Shown here piece by piece: positions 44,962 through 58,080 of a stretch of DNA of 64,000 nucleotides. The DNA is taken from the NCBI RefSeq assembly GCF_019097595.1, contig NC_080717.1, positions 2,949,501-3,013,500 on the forward strand, in the 5' to 3' direction. Made by a program: the position numbers and the translations under genes. The notes below the pieces were generated by a model. The model had not been told where the DNA came from and did not search any database. It was given only the letters and a program-made list of their open reading frames with translations. The stretch's first letter is position 1. Each line of letters begins with the position of its first letter. This DNA is from Hemibagrus wyckioides (Eukaryota > Chordata > Actinopteri > Siluriformes > Bagridae).

Positions 44962-45570
44962 CAAACACACCATCACCACCTCACACACACACCAAACACA
45001 CCATCACCGCCTCACACACACACACACCAAACACACCATCACTGCCTCACACACACACACACCATCACTGCCTCACACACACACACACCAAACACACCAT
45101 CACTGCCTCACACACACACACCAAACACACCATCACTGCCTCACACACACACCAAACACACCATGATTGCCTCACACACACACACCAAACACACCATCAC
45201 CGCCTCTCACACACACACACACCATCACTGCCTCACACACACACACCAAACACACCATCACCGCCTCACACATACACACACACACACCAAACACACCATC
45301 ACCACCTCACACACACACACCAAACACACCATCACTGCCTCACACACACACACCAAACACACCATCACTGCCTCACACACACACACACACACACACACAC
45401 CAAACACACCATCACCACCTCACACACACACACATCTCACACACACACACATCCCAAACACACCATCACCGCCTCACACACACACACACCAAACACACCA
45501 TCACCGCCTCACACACATACCAAACACACCATCACTGCCTCACACACACACACACCAAACACACCATGAA
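41788..45570. repeat. 3.8-kb CA-rich minisatellite, over 100 units
   Basis: Units are (CA)n of variable length, then CCAAACACACCATCAC followed by TGCCT or CACCT. Occasional ACATACC, TCTCA and missing-block variants occur. Length changes are mostly in the CA part. A homogeneous run of 33-bp units occupies about 43966-44130. One plus frame stays open for about 1,300 codons and reads HTHTKHTITASHTH-like text, because the units lack stops in that frame. It has no promoter, domain or non-repeat composition and is not called as a gene. Confidence 0.96.
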
Positions 45571-47896
45571 ATTTCTCACAGGAAAGTTGTCATGATAGTA
45601 GAGTTAATGATCTGGAACTTTTCTGGGATGTTCCATGATGTTAAATGCAACAATAAATGGATAAAAATATAACAATAAATCATTTATTCATTTATTATTA
45701 TTATTTTTTTTTAAATCAATCACCAAATGAAACTGGTGTCAGAGGAATAAGAAAAATAAATAAATGCTGGACACGCTGAAATAGGAAAATAATCAACTTA
45801 CCGGCAACTTTGACGCGCATTTCTGTTTAATTAAGGTAATAAAACAAAAGAAGTTTTATTTCTCAGTCTGGTTTTTGTCGTTTAATCCCTTTAGATCAGT
45901 CAGGATGAATTCCTCTCCTCTTCCTGCATGTGAAATTTGTTTATTTGAATGAAAACCCTGATGTCTTTAACCGGTGTTTAACTGCAGTAGCATGACTGAC
46001 GCTTCTCGCTAATGAAGTCGACTAGCCGTCTGTGTGTTCCTGTTTTTTTCTCTCTCTTTACATTACACAAACTGCTGATTTTCTTCTTCCTCAGGTTATT
46101 TAAGGAAAAGGAAGCCAATTATTTATGTAGCATTGAGTTTGATTTCTGGTGTGTTTTCTCACCGATAATGATCATTCACACGTACGCTCACAGCAAATAA
46201 GTAAACGCACACACACACACAGTTTAAACACCACTGTGTAGGTTATTCTGAGATTTTTTTTAAGTTAATACAAAACACTGAACATTAGAGTGTACAATGG
46301 AAAAAGACCTAAAAGACAACCAGAGATTTTTCTTTAGGTTACAGTGAATTCATTTCTGTATTCATTTACTGCACACTTTAAAGTTGAGGAATACATTATA
46401 TGTGCTGTTAAGGAGGTGAATCAGCAGAACAAATAACTTAAAACATTTCAGTTTTTTATATACAAGAAACAATATATAAGAAAAAAAAGACATAATGGAA
46501 TATTTATTATTTGGAGCATTCAAGAACACCGAGAAATTCCAGAATAAGATTTTTTTTGTAATTTAATTTAATTTAATTTAATTTAATTTAATTTAATTTA
46601 ATTTAATGTATTTATTGTATTGTATGTATGTATTTTTATATTTAAGTAACACGGTTTTGATTACATTGACACTATTTTCAGAAATAATCCCAGATTAAGA
46701 ATTTTTTTAATTGTATTTTTATTTGATTTTATTTTTTTTATTTAAATTCAGTCACATTCTGTAACCCTTCGCACCCACAAAATATTTTTAGTTGCAAGAC
46801 ATATAGATAACGTTATTTCTATATAAAAGAACTCACTGGAACATCATTCTCTAGTTTCCGTCTGAATAAACAGCAGATTGTTTGAATTTTTACTGATATA
46901 ATGTTTACTGTATTTCTTGAGATGATTTGTTGGCTAAATTGGAGTGTTTTCTCACTCTCACACCTCAATATCTAATTTCAAGTTTCTAATTTTTTCAATT
47001 TTTCATGCAGTTAGAAAATATTTTTGATATTCTCCGGCCACATAAAATGAACCCAGGCTTTTCATGAGCAGCACAAAGAATGCCTGAATGAACATGCTTG
47101 TGGTTGTTAAGTGGCAAATTCCAGAGCTTCTAGTGAAATAAGTTTACATTTTTTACACCTTAAAAGATGTTTTTTGTTAATTTAATTTAATTTAATTTAA
47201 TTTAATTAATTTAGTTTGTTTTTTAGTTAATTTACATGGATTAAATCAGGGACTTTATTAATATTACTCAATGTTGAGGTTTCTTATGAATATTTTAATA
47301 AACTTTAATGAATAGAAGTGTTAACTTTGAAATAGATTTTTTATTTATTAATTTTTTATTTATTAATTTTATTTCATTTTTTTGTCTTTTTATTTTTAGC
47401 AACCAAAACCTACAAGATGTTTGAGAGATCTTTAATCCTTTATTATTAAATATATATATTTTTATTTTTAATTTAATTTAATTTAATTTAATTTAATTTA
47501 ATTTTTATCTTATTTTATTTCATTTTATCTTCCAAAATGTTCTTCAAAAGTTTGGAGTTACATGGTTAAAACCAAGACTTTAAATGACAAAGAAAGCATT
47601 ATAAAATTGCCGGTGGGGAAATTTGTTTATTATGTGAAGAAATGGAAAGGAAAAAAAAAAAAATATATATATATTACTTTAACAAAGCAGTTTTGTACTT
47701 GTTTTTGTTGATCAAAAAGTTTTATAAGCCTGGTTAAGCCTGGTAAAATAAAAAATCAATATTTAATATAAAATTTAGGACAAAAAAAATCTTAAAACAA
47801 GAAAAATAAAATAATAAAATATCAAAAAAAAAAGTATATGTTCCATTGAGTTTAGATATTTTAGTCATTTTGCAGTGTATACGGTACTATCAGAAA

Positions 47897-47898
<2 letters not shown>
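45571..47898. other. AT-rich sequence with (AATTT)n pentanucleotide arrays
   Basis: AATTT units at 46560-46606, about 47178-47207 and 47464-47504. The rest is unique AT-rich DNA with no recognisable gene. Confidence 0.6.

Positions 47899-47946
<48 letters not shown>
47899..47946. repeat. (ATT)n microsatellite
   Basis: Sixteen ATT units. Confidence 0.96.
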
Positions 47947-47947
<1 letters not shown>

Positions 47948-48671
47948 ATATTAAACCTTTCATTTCATGGTACAATGCTTTTCTTTTCAAAAGTCCACCT
48001 TTAGTTCATTATTGTCTGTAAACCTATAAAAAGGATGTTGTGGACCTTTAAACCTCTGCTTTAGTAGATAATTGGAGCTTAAGTTTACCCCTGGTGTACC
48101 TGTGAGGGTTATTTCACATTGATTCGTACCTCCAGGACACACAGCTGTAATATATGTTTATTATAGGGAAGAATTCCCAGCTCTCTCGACCTTCTTGAAC
48201 ATGTTCTTGTGTTCTCTGTGTGTTTTAATAAAGTCAAGATATAAGAAAATTGAGTCAGTGTGAGCCAGCAGATGCTTTATATTGTGTAATCTGTGGGGAA
48301 ATAGGTATTTACACTATTTTGTTGATATATTTCAAGTGCAGTCGGTAAGTATATCCACTTCACTTGGACACAGATACCATATTATTTAAATTTATTATAT
48401 TTACATAATTATTGAATTTATTATTCATATATGATTGAGTTTTTTTTTAATTGATTGATATGTTAATTTAATGTTAATGTTAAATTAGTCATTAATAATT
48501 AAATTATTAATATAATTAACGTAATTAATAACATAACTATAACTATAGCATATAACTATAGTACTACTATATAGCTATTAATACAAACTATAATTTTTTT
48601 TACATAATCCAATTTAAGTAATGCATTTGTTTACTGAATAGAAAATATTCATGAATAAATAAATAAAATAA

Positions 48672-48706
<35 letters not shown>

Positions 48707-49123
48707 ATTATTAAAATATATTTATTAATAAAATAAATATGTTATTTTGAAACAGATAAAGTTTCAAGTGTGAAGTTAATGAAGTCGAGCGTAAATTAAT
48801 ATCTGTGTTATTATATTAGAAAATAGTTTTTTTTTTTTAATAAATTCATTTTTATGAAAGGCATTCAAGGATTTGGTCATGAAAATATTTCAGCCTAAAA
48901 TGTAATTACTTTTTTTTTTTTAAGTGATTTTATTATTCAAATATTTCCAAACATTTAGTAGCTTCTATTCGTCTTTGACTCAGGACTCAGGCTTTTTATT
49001 TGGAGCTGCAATGAGTTCTGCAAAAAAAAAAAATCGACAACATTTAACTCCAAAGGCACTGTTTGAATCTGAATAAAAATGAAACCTGAAATTAGAGATA
49101 ATGTAATATATAAAGAAATAAAC
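47947..49123. other. AT-rich sequence with an (AAAT)n array
   Basis: AAAT units at 48655-48708 and several poly-T/A runs. No gene seen. Confidence 0.55.
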
Positions 49124-49125
49124 AT

Positions 49126-49180
<55 letters not shown>

Positions 49181-49244
49181 TTCAATATTATTTTAGCATT
49201 TCATTTCATTTATTTTATTTATTTTTAATTATTATCTTAGCATT

Positions 49245-49327
<83 letters not shown>

Positions 49328-49336
49328 CCTATCTAT
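49124..49336. repeat. (TTTA)n and (CTAT)n microsatellites
   Basis: TTTA units at 49124-49182 and CTAT units at 49247-49336, separated by 64 bp of AT-rich sequence. Confidence 0.95.
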
Positions 49337-49617
49337 TATTTTTACTCAAAGTGTCACGAGAATTTCACCTCATCTCCTTGCTCTATTCTGTTCATCAACA
49401 ATCTTTTCATTTTTTCATCTTTCTTTCTTCACTGTAAGGATTTTATCGTACGCTTCGTTCACTACGACACTGCTACAAGGTTGTAATTGTGTTTTTGAGG
49501 CATTCGTGTGTTTGTGAGTGTGCGCGTGTGTGAATGATCATTATTATTGAGAACACACTCAGTAATCCCAAGCCTGAATCCCACACAAATAATTGGCCTA
49601 GAATTTTTAAATTAAAC

Positions 49618-49620
<3 letters not shown>

Positions 49621-49665
<45 letters not shown>

Positions 49666-49732
49666 GAAGCGGAGAATAAATGCATCATGCTTCAACAAAA
49701 CACAATTTTATTTATTTATTTAATTATTATTA

Positions 49733-49772
<40 letters not shown>
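49621..49772. repeat. (GT)n and (ATT)n microsatellites
   Basis: Twenty GT units at 49621-49661 and ATT units at 49723-49772. Confidence 0.95.
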
Positions 49773-51070
<1,298 letters not shown>

Positions 51071-51842
51071 CAGTGTGCTTGTTTCCCCTGCTATACAATT
51101 AAACAAATAGGTATTAGGAACTTTACAGTTAACCCTTTAAAACAGAAGCAGATATATCAAACTTTCATTTTAATCCCAATTCTATTAAAACGCCATCATC
51201 CTCCATCTTGCTAAATCCTAATTTAAGCTCCTGATTAAGTCCAGTTTCTTTCAGTAGAGGAAAATTGCTGTCGTCACTCACCTTCAGTGAACTTTCATGC
51301 GTTTATTTCTTCAGGTTTACAGCCATTCCTCGCTGATTGGTGAGAATCCTCTTCCGGTCCTTTTCGGTCTTCTCAGTCCAATTTACAGCTTATTTAAAAC
51401 TATAAGTCACTCTTTTTTTCTTCTCTAACTTGAAATCTGTAAGATCAGCCAATCAGCTGTTTCGGAGTGTTCCACTGTGTCGGGTAATAAAGAAGCTCGG
51501 GGCCCGGTGTATCTCTGAGAAATCACTGCTGAAAGTGTGGAACGGTACAAAATGTGCCTCCGCTGGATCTTTCTTTGTATTTCAGCTCCATCTTTTACTC
51601 TTTCTTCAGAATTCAGATTGGGTTTAAGTAGAAATTTAACAGGAAATGAGTTCTCTGAATTATTGTAAACTTAAAAAGCACCGCTGCAGCAACTCAGGGA
51701 ATATCTTGCGTGTTTAGAGTAAGAAAGATAATGTGAAAAAATGTGAAATTTTAAAATTCTTTTAGATGTTTAATCATGGACTGCAACATTGGTATTTTTG
51801 TCTTGAATAAAGATTACATTAAATTATCTCAGATTAAATACA
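51071..51842. other. Unique sequence, no gene seen
   Basis: Moderately balanced composition at 51240-51600. No recognised exon or repeat. Confidence 0.45.
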
Positions 51843-51899
51843 TTTATTTATTTATTTATTTATTTATTTGTTTAATCATACACTTTATTATGGCACTAG

Positions 51900-51938
<39 letters not shown>

Positions 51939-51939
51939 T

Positions 51940-52003
<64 letters not shown>

Positions 52004-52283
52004 TTTTTTAAATCTAATTAAAAAAAACTTAGAACAAAAAAAAAATATATATATATATAAGATATTTGTTGATACCTTTAATATGACTTCTGCATTGTTG
52101 GGGAAAAAATATATATTATATATATTTATAATATAATATAATATATTATTAATATATTTTCCAAATATTATCTTTTTATACAAAAGATACAGAGCTAAAA
52201 TCTCCTTAAAGATACTCAGGCTCAATTACCACTTAATATCCATAATAAAACCAAAGAAATTGTAAATTTTGTAAAGTCTGTAT

Positions 52284-52314
<31 letters not shown>

Positions 52315-52317
52315 TTA
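51843..52317. repeat. AT-only simple-repeat block
   Basis: TTTA units at 51843-51869, AAT at 51904-51937, AT at 51944-51997 and TTTA again at 52281-52317, with AT-rich linkers such as the ATATAATATA stretch near 52130-52150. Confidence 0.93.
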
Positions 52318-53276
52318 ACAGTATTAATATATAACAAATAATCTTATTTAAAAAATATATTTTTAAAAAATGTAATCTAAAAAACTTATAAATTTGAACA
52401 AATCATTAATTTTTTTTTTAGTTATTATTATTATTGGTTTTTTTTATTGTTAGAATTAATTAATTGTGAGATTGAAGGCAGAGGGCGGGCCTTTCAGGTG
52501 TGTGTCCATTAATATCAGCATCTTTAAAGCACTTTCTGTCAATCATTCCAGCTTCAATATGATCGGCTGTTTTTTTATTGGAAGAAAAAATTGAAGACTG
52601 CTGTATTTCTGACCGCTAACTCTTTCTAGCGTAATAACTCCAGAGCTCCAATGCTAAATTTGCAAATATCAGGTCTGTTGACATTCGGCTTGACCCAAGA
52701 TGGCGACCCGTAAAGCAACTCAACATGGCATTAAGTATCCATTCCTTACACTTCATCACACTTTCTGTAAATCCGACACTTTGCCTTCGAGCTCCACGGG
52801 ATGCAAAACCAAGTCACGTGTTTGTTTCCCAGCTCTTCTCACTCCACGGCCTTTGGTTATCTCCGAGCGTCCTGCGGAGATCTGAATCATCCCTGTTGAA
52901 CAGCAATAACTAAAAGCAGCTACGAGGCACGTTCCCCGCGACCCGGCACTGAATCTCCTGTACGGAGGTGCAATGGTTTAAAGCGAGGCGAGACTCTAAT
53001 TAATCCGGGAGAGTTTGCACATCGTAAGGCAGAAGGATAAGTCCATTAATTTTAGCCGCCATGAGCCGGGAGGGGGGGGTAGGGGTGAAGTTTGCGAAAG
53101 GTCACACATGACAGCGTTTTAAGCCTCCGACATAATGAGAAAGGAATGGACATGAGTGTGTGCGTGGATGCGGCACTTATTAAGAGGAACGGGAACGAGG
53201 CCAGAGCTTTAGTGCAGAGCTTCTGTGTGTGAGTCAGAAGGAGATAAGGTATGAGTTGAGTGAGAAAAGACAGCTT
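52318..53276. other. Unique block, GC-richer after 52480
   Basis: From about 52600 to 53110 the sequence is non-repetitive with several CpGs and a G run near 53072-53086. An ATG in a favourable context (CAAGATGGCG at 52696-52705) opens a 61-codon frame to 52885 with no recognisable domain. AGGCGAGACTCTAATTAATC near 52986 contains a TAATTA word. Promoter or conserved-element status cannot be judged here. Confidence 0.35.
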
Positions 53277-53316
53277 GCGTGTGTGTGTGTGTGTGTGTGT
53301 GTGAGAGTATGAATAA

Positions 53317-53366
<50 letters not shown>

Positions 53367-53368
53367 CA
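53277..53368. repeat. (GT)n and (GA)n microsatellites
   Basis: GT at 53277-53303 and GA at 53327-53368 with a short GTGTGTG link. Confidence 0.95.
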
Positions 53369-54204
53369 GAGACAGCCTGTAGTCATGTAACAGCCTGTGA
53401 CCTTTTCATTTCCACCATATGTGATTCGTGCTGTACTCGGGCAGGAGCAGAGCTGACCATTACGTTAATGCACTGGCTTCTTTCTCTCCAAAACAAAAAA
53501 ATAAAATAAAACAGGAACTCACATTCGGTGCTTTAGTTCATCTACATGATGATGAAGTGGCTTCACCGCTCCAAGATGACACAGAGTAGAAAGTTTTATT
53601 AAACGCTTCTGTATTTAGATTAGTTGCAGTATCTGAGGATTTAATTGCGCTGCTAGTGACATTAATACGTCGCTAATCACAAGGTGCTAGCATCTTCTTA
53701 AACATTTTTTTTCCAGTACACTGATATTCCAGTCCACCAGAGGAACGGAAATGGACTTATGGGAGGTTTTTAATCAGTATAAAGAACTGAATGATGTTCA
53801 GTCTGGTCTAAAATGACTGTTAGCTTTCAGTGTGTTTTAGACGTGTGTTTTTCCCTCTGTTGGAGAACCTTACACAGAATTTTCCTGGTTGAAGATGAAC
53901 TTTGAGCTGCTTTTTAGATGAACAAGCACTCAGAGCATCTCAAAGAGCAGAAATGGGTTTGATATCAACTTTTACTTTGGTGATACAAACATTTCTGTGG
54001 AGAAAATGAACTGTTTTTGTTTACTTTTCTATGAATATATCGCTCGTAGGTTAAAACAGAAATCTTAAAGTCCAGAGTGTCTATTTTCTATAAGAGCTTC
54101 ATATTAACCACCACTGTGGAGTGAGACATGATAAAGACGTTCAATGATCAACAGGAAACTCCTTTATTTTGGCCACTGGGTAAAGGAGATAAATTTATTA
54201 TCTT
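53369..54204. other. Unique sequence, no gene seen
   Basis: No recognisable repeat family or exon. Confidence 0.45.
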
Positions 54205-54400
54205 GTTATTTATTAAATTATTTGATAAATCTGTTGAATTTTGGTCAGAAGATATTAAAAGGAAAATGATCAGTTATTGAGGTAACTGAAACTGGAGACT
54301 CCTTCCATAAATTAGAACATCTTGCTTCAAACATCATAATATTTCACTTCAATGAGAGATTTTAAAATCTGATCAATCTGATAAGGCGTGAAGTTGATGG
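54205..54400. repeat. Dispersed repeat fragment, copy 3
   Basis: CTGTTGAATTTTGGTCAGAA resembles the repeat at 5101 and 5742, and GTAACTGAAACTGGAGACTC matches 3419-3440. A TAAATTAGAACATCTTGC segment follows. The pieces probably belong to one family seen only in fragments in this window. Confidence 0.5.
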
Positions 54401-55711
54401 TGAGTAAATGAGTTGAAACTCACTGAAGATATTTATCCTCTTTATCGCCGTTTCTAATTATCCTTTTTTTCCCTTTTAAATATCCGTTATCAGCCGAGAA
54501 CAGATGTCTCTCCGTGCTGCCGAAAACATTGCCCTTTGTTTTTTATTTATTAATTTTTTTCTTCCAACAGTTTGTTCTCCATGACCTCTTTTTCAGCTGC
54601 GCGAGAATAAATTAGCGTATCAATTAAACAACAACGATAGATTCCTCAACGTGCCAATTGTGGAGTTATACCGCTGCAGTGTTTCAGAGACGGAAACGAA
54701 CACATTAGCTGCCAATAATTTCTCCTTTTTAGCCTTTCTTTGGAAAGCTCAACAAGCCTGCATGCAAAATCAATATTTACATATTCAAATTTTTAAGGAG
54801 AGAAATTAAAATCGGGTGAAATTGTTACTAAAACCTCTGTCTGTCATGTTAACCTTACTGGATAATATATTTAAATGTGAGATGGATTGGTGTAAAATCT
54901 AAATTCTATTGAAAAAAGAAAAAAATGAATTTTTATAAAGCATTTTTTTTTATTAAAAAATGGAATTTATTGCTTCTTTTTTGTTAATAAGCACACTTTT
55001 GCTTGAGATTTTTATGAAATATACTTCAAAAATCCAAGGAATAATTTTGCCTTTTGCTTGATTGTCAATCCGAAGGAAAATTCTAGAAGTAAAAAAATAT
55101 ATATATATATTTTTTATTTTTAAATAAAAAATTAGTTTTTTTTTTTTTTTACTTAATTTGCTGATTTAAAGACTGGTTGTAAATATTTTTGAATTTTATG
55201 ACAGGGAATACGTTCAAATGTGGAAATTTTAGCCTCATCCTGACAGAAATCAGTCTCAGTTTCATCACCTGAGGTAAAAATCACTAGCAGCGATTTTGAG
55301 AGGAAAAATAATTACTGTGGGAAAGAAAAAAATAGAAATTAAAAAAGAGGGAAAAAATCACTTCTTTCCAAGAATAAAATCTGTATAAAATGTATATTTT
55401 GTAATTCTGCCCTTTTTTGTTTGTTTGTTTTATAATGCTGACGGAACACCACAGCGGACATTTTGTTAGACTTTTAAAAAAAATATTTATTTATTTATTT
55501 ATTTATATTTTTATTTTTTAAATCTGAAAAGTGTTTATGTTCTCGAAAAGTAGATATGTTTCTTCCAGAAATTTCCAGACCACGTCTACACACATATATT
55601 GTGTACATATATGTGCATTCTACAAATGTTGTATCTGCATCACAACTGACTGTACATGACTGTAGAAAGGACATTGTTCATAATCTCCAGTGTTTATAAT
55701 CATTTAAAATC
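54401..55711. other. Unique sequence, AT-rich in the second half
   Basis: 54480-54800 is non-repetitive with TATCAATTAAACAAC and CTGCCAATAATTTC-type words, a possible conserved element. 54880-55520 is AT-rich with poly-A/T runs. No exon seen. Confidence 0.4.
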
Positions 55712-55946
55712 AATTGGGTGCCACCCAAATGAGGATGAGGTTCCCTTCTGAGTCTGGTTCCTCCTCAAAGTTCTCTCAGGGAGTTTTTCCTCGCCACAGT
55801 CACCTCAGGCTTGCTCACTAGGGATGATTTTGTCTAACGTCTAGGACTTTTGCACTATATTTTTTGTTTCTTATGTTCTGTAAAGCTGCTTTGAGACAAG
55901 TCCGTTGTTAAAAGCGCTATACAAATAAAATCGAATTGAATTGAAT
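55712..55946 (+). mobile_element. Retroposon, fourth copy, 3' end intact
   Basis: GCCACCCAAATGAGGATGAG, GAGGGAGTTTTTCC-like text (CAGGGAGTTTTTCCTC), CACCTCAGGCTTGCTC, TCTGTAAAGCTGCTTTGAGA, TGTTAAAAGCGCTATACAAA and a TCGAATTGAATTGAAT tail. The tail sets the orientation of the copies at 9797, 10811 and 19526, which are on minus. Confidence 0.85.
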
Positions 55947-56754
55947 CTGTTGATGAGTCAATTTAGCCATGACTTTGACTCTTTTTATGAATCGTTCATC
56001 TCATGTAGGTCCAAACAGAACCACTAAAAGATTCATTAAGTCTATGGTCCTGACTCTTATGTGAGTTTTTTTAGAATAAGTGAAAATCCGATCTGTGTCT
56101 GTCTATGGCGTATGAGATTGATCGAAGACATTGATGGAGCTCTAAAGCGTACAGTATAGACATCCAACAACGTATTCTTCAAAAGTGGTTCAAAAAATAA
56201 AAAAAAAAATTAAAAATCAATGTCTTGCCTTACTGTTGCAGCTGAAAGTGTCAGAAAAACCTTCTCATCGTGAGTGATTTACCGCCGATCTGCTGTCTGT
56301 CACTGAACACACGGACGCGCCGTCTGCTGAAGGTTTCTGTTCCTGAAGAAAATCAGCTAATGAGATGCAGAGAGTGTGAGAAGACCTCGTCCAAAACGCT
56401 GAGATCATCCACGTAGACCGTAACGTGTGAGCAAAATATATGTATACATATACAGACATGAATCAAAGAGTTGGTTGGAGTGGGGTTAGTCAGAAAGAGA
56501 GAGTATAGGAGGATTAATATATCACTTCTTCTTCTACACAAACACAAAATGCAGCCTAAAGCAGTAGGAGTGTGTTAGCGTGTGATTGATGGAGTGATAA
56601 TGAGCTGAGACCATTCATGGTCGGACACTTTCAGATACATAAATCTGCAGTCATGACTGTGTGTGTGTGTGTGTGTGTAACAAGGGTCGTGTCTTTTACC
56701 ATCACTCCTAAGGAAACAAACACACAGTATTTTCCTTCATATTTACCTTCACTG
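55947..56754. other. Unique sequence with a (GT)n run
   Basis: GT units at 56659-56678. GACTCTTTTTATGAATCG near 55978 resembles phrases in other fish repeats. No gene. Confidence 0.45.
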
Positions 56755-57225
56755 GACTTGCAAACCCTGTGCCAACATGACAATGACTAATCCCTGAATA
56801 ACCCCCTGTGTGTAACACAAAGCAGATCCATGAAGACATGGTGTGGAGGTTCAGGTTGGAAAAAGTGGAAGAACTTGAGTCTCATGCAGAGAATCCTGAC
56901 TATGACTCTGGCGCTGACTCTGACTCAACCCCACTGACCACCTTTGGGATGAACTGGAAGTGGAGTCTCCTCGAGTCTGATCTCACTGAATGATTGGATG
57001 GAGGATGTGGTAGCTTACTGGTTAAGGTGTTGGGCTACTGATTGTACAGAAGCTTGTGAGCTTGAATACCATGTCCACCAAGCTGCCACTGCTGGGCCCC
57101 TGAGCCAGGCCCTTGTCCCTCAATTGCACAGTTGTATAAAAATGAAATAAAATGTTATAAGCTTTGACAAAATGCCAGAAATGTAAATGAATCAACACAA
57201 ATCCACACATCTAGTAGAAAGCCCT
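56755..57225 (+). pseudogene. Tc1-like transposase remnant of another family, split by a SINE
   Basis: GTGCCAACATGACAATGAC near 56769 corresponds to the stretch around the second catalytic aspartate. ACAAAGCAGATCCATGAAGA, GACATGGTGTGGAGG and GGAAGAACTTGAGTCTC follow. CAACCCCACTGACCACC at 56928 corresponds to the third catalytic motif, then TTTGGGATGAACTGGAAG. After the SINE at 57005-57186 the original sequence resumes with CAACACAAATCCACAC and CTAGTAGAAAGCCC. The 61-codon frame at 56808-56993 is a frame-shifted shadow of this relic. Confidence 0.75.
57005..57186 (+). mobile_element. tRNA-derived SINE inside the Tc1 remnant
   Basis: Head GATGTGGTAGCTTACTGGTT, AAGGTGTTGGGCTACTGA, CCAAGCTGCCACTGCTGGGC, CTGAGCCAGGCCCTTG and a tail with AAATGCCAGAAATGTAAATG. 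Same family as 16516 (minus). Confidence 0.85.
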
Positions 57226-57274
57226 TGTTGTCATGGACGATTCCCTGGGTTTGTTTATGTTCTGTCCGATACCA

Positions 57275-57380
57275 TGTGCACCTTTGGGATGAACTGGAAC
57301 TGGAGTCTCCTCAACATCCCTTCATCAGGCTCTGATCTCACTTATGCTCCTGATCTTGTAATGAAAGAAGAATGAATGGA
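57275..57380 (+). pseudogene. Second copy of the Tc1-like C-terminal remnant
   Basis: CACCTTTGGGATGAACTGGA, CTGGAGTCTCCTCAACATCC and CTCTGATCTCACTTATGCTC repeat and extend 56938-56993. This copy keeps about 30 bp missing from the first. It is also followed by a SINE head at the equivalent point. Confidence 0.75.
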
Positions 57381-57381
57381 G

Positions 57382-57515
57382 AATGTGGTATCTTAGAGGT
57401 TACTGTGTTGGACTACTAATTGTACAGAAGGTTGTGATTTTAAATCTTAAGTCCAACAAGCTGCTACTGCTGGGCTCCTAATCAAGGCCCTTAGCCTAGA
57501 ATCTAGTTACCTAAT
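57382..57515 (+). mobile_element. SINE fragment, duplicate of 57005
   Basis: GAATGTGGTATCTTAGAGGT, TGTGTTGGACTACTAATTGT, CAACAAGCTGCTACTGCTGG and ATCAAGGCCCTTAGCCTAGA. It shares ATTGTACAGAAG with the SINE at 57005 and has lost its 3' tail. Confidence 0.75.
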
Positions 57516-57964
57516 TACCTCCCCCACATATACCTGCACTTTTGTGTTCATTGTTGCTGAGTCCTTACCTCTTGTTACCTGGTTTTTGGATGCTGTTTTT
57601 ATACCCTGGATGGATGTATGGCTGGCAGAGGAAAGTTAGCACGCTCTCAACTGCGAGCTTTTTGTTGTGATCTTGTGTTTGTATTTTTGCTTTTATTTAA
57701 AGGCATTTTATTATTTTATTAAATAACATTTTATTTTTGTATTTTTAGTGTTTTCATAAGGGTCTGATTTTCATCCCTGGAGGCCCTCGCCTCTGAGACT
57801 CAGAGAAGAGAGAGGAACAAATCTGGATTGAGATGTTTCAACATGGTTATAGGAAAATAATCACCTTTTGATGTGATAAAGACTCTGAGTCATCACACCA
57901 GTCTGTTATGGATTATTTGACTTGAAGTACATATTAATGCACATATTAGTGTTTTATATTATGG
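57516..57964. other. Unique sequence with a short shared segment
   Basis: 57604-57658 (GGCAGAGGAAAGTTAGCACG) recurs at 60977-61029. AT-rich after 57680. Confidence 0.45.
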
Positions 57965-58080
57965 GTGTAATAAATGAGGATATGAAGCTAGTGTTGAGGA
58001 TGCAGAAGATAGGGACAGGTGGAGGGAGATGATTTGCTGTAGCAACCCCTGAAGGGAAAAGCTGAAAGAAGAAGAAGATC
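57965..58080 (+). mobile_element. RTE-type LINE 3'-end fragment
   Basis: GTTGAGGATGCAGAAGATAG, GGAGATGATTTGCTGTAGCA, ACCCCTGAAGGGAAAAGCTG and a GAAAGAAGAAGAAG tail match the typical 3' end of fish RTE-like LINEs as I remember it. Only about 115 bp remain. Confidence 0.65.

Noticed and set aside
41764..45672. Plus-strand open frame of about 1,300 codons reading histidine/threonine repeats
   Set aside because: It lies wholly in the CA-rich minisatellite, whose units contain no stop in that frame. A second plus frame is open for nearly 280 codons over the same DNA, so openness is a property of the repeat.
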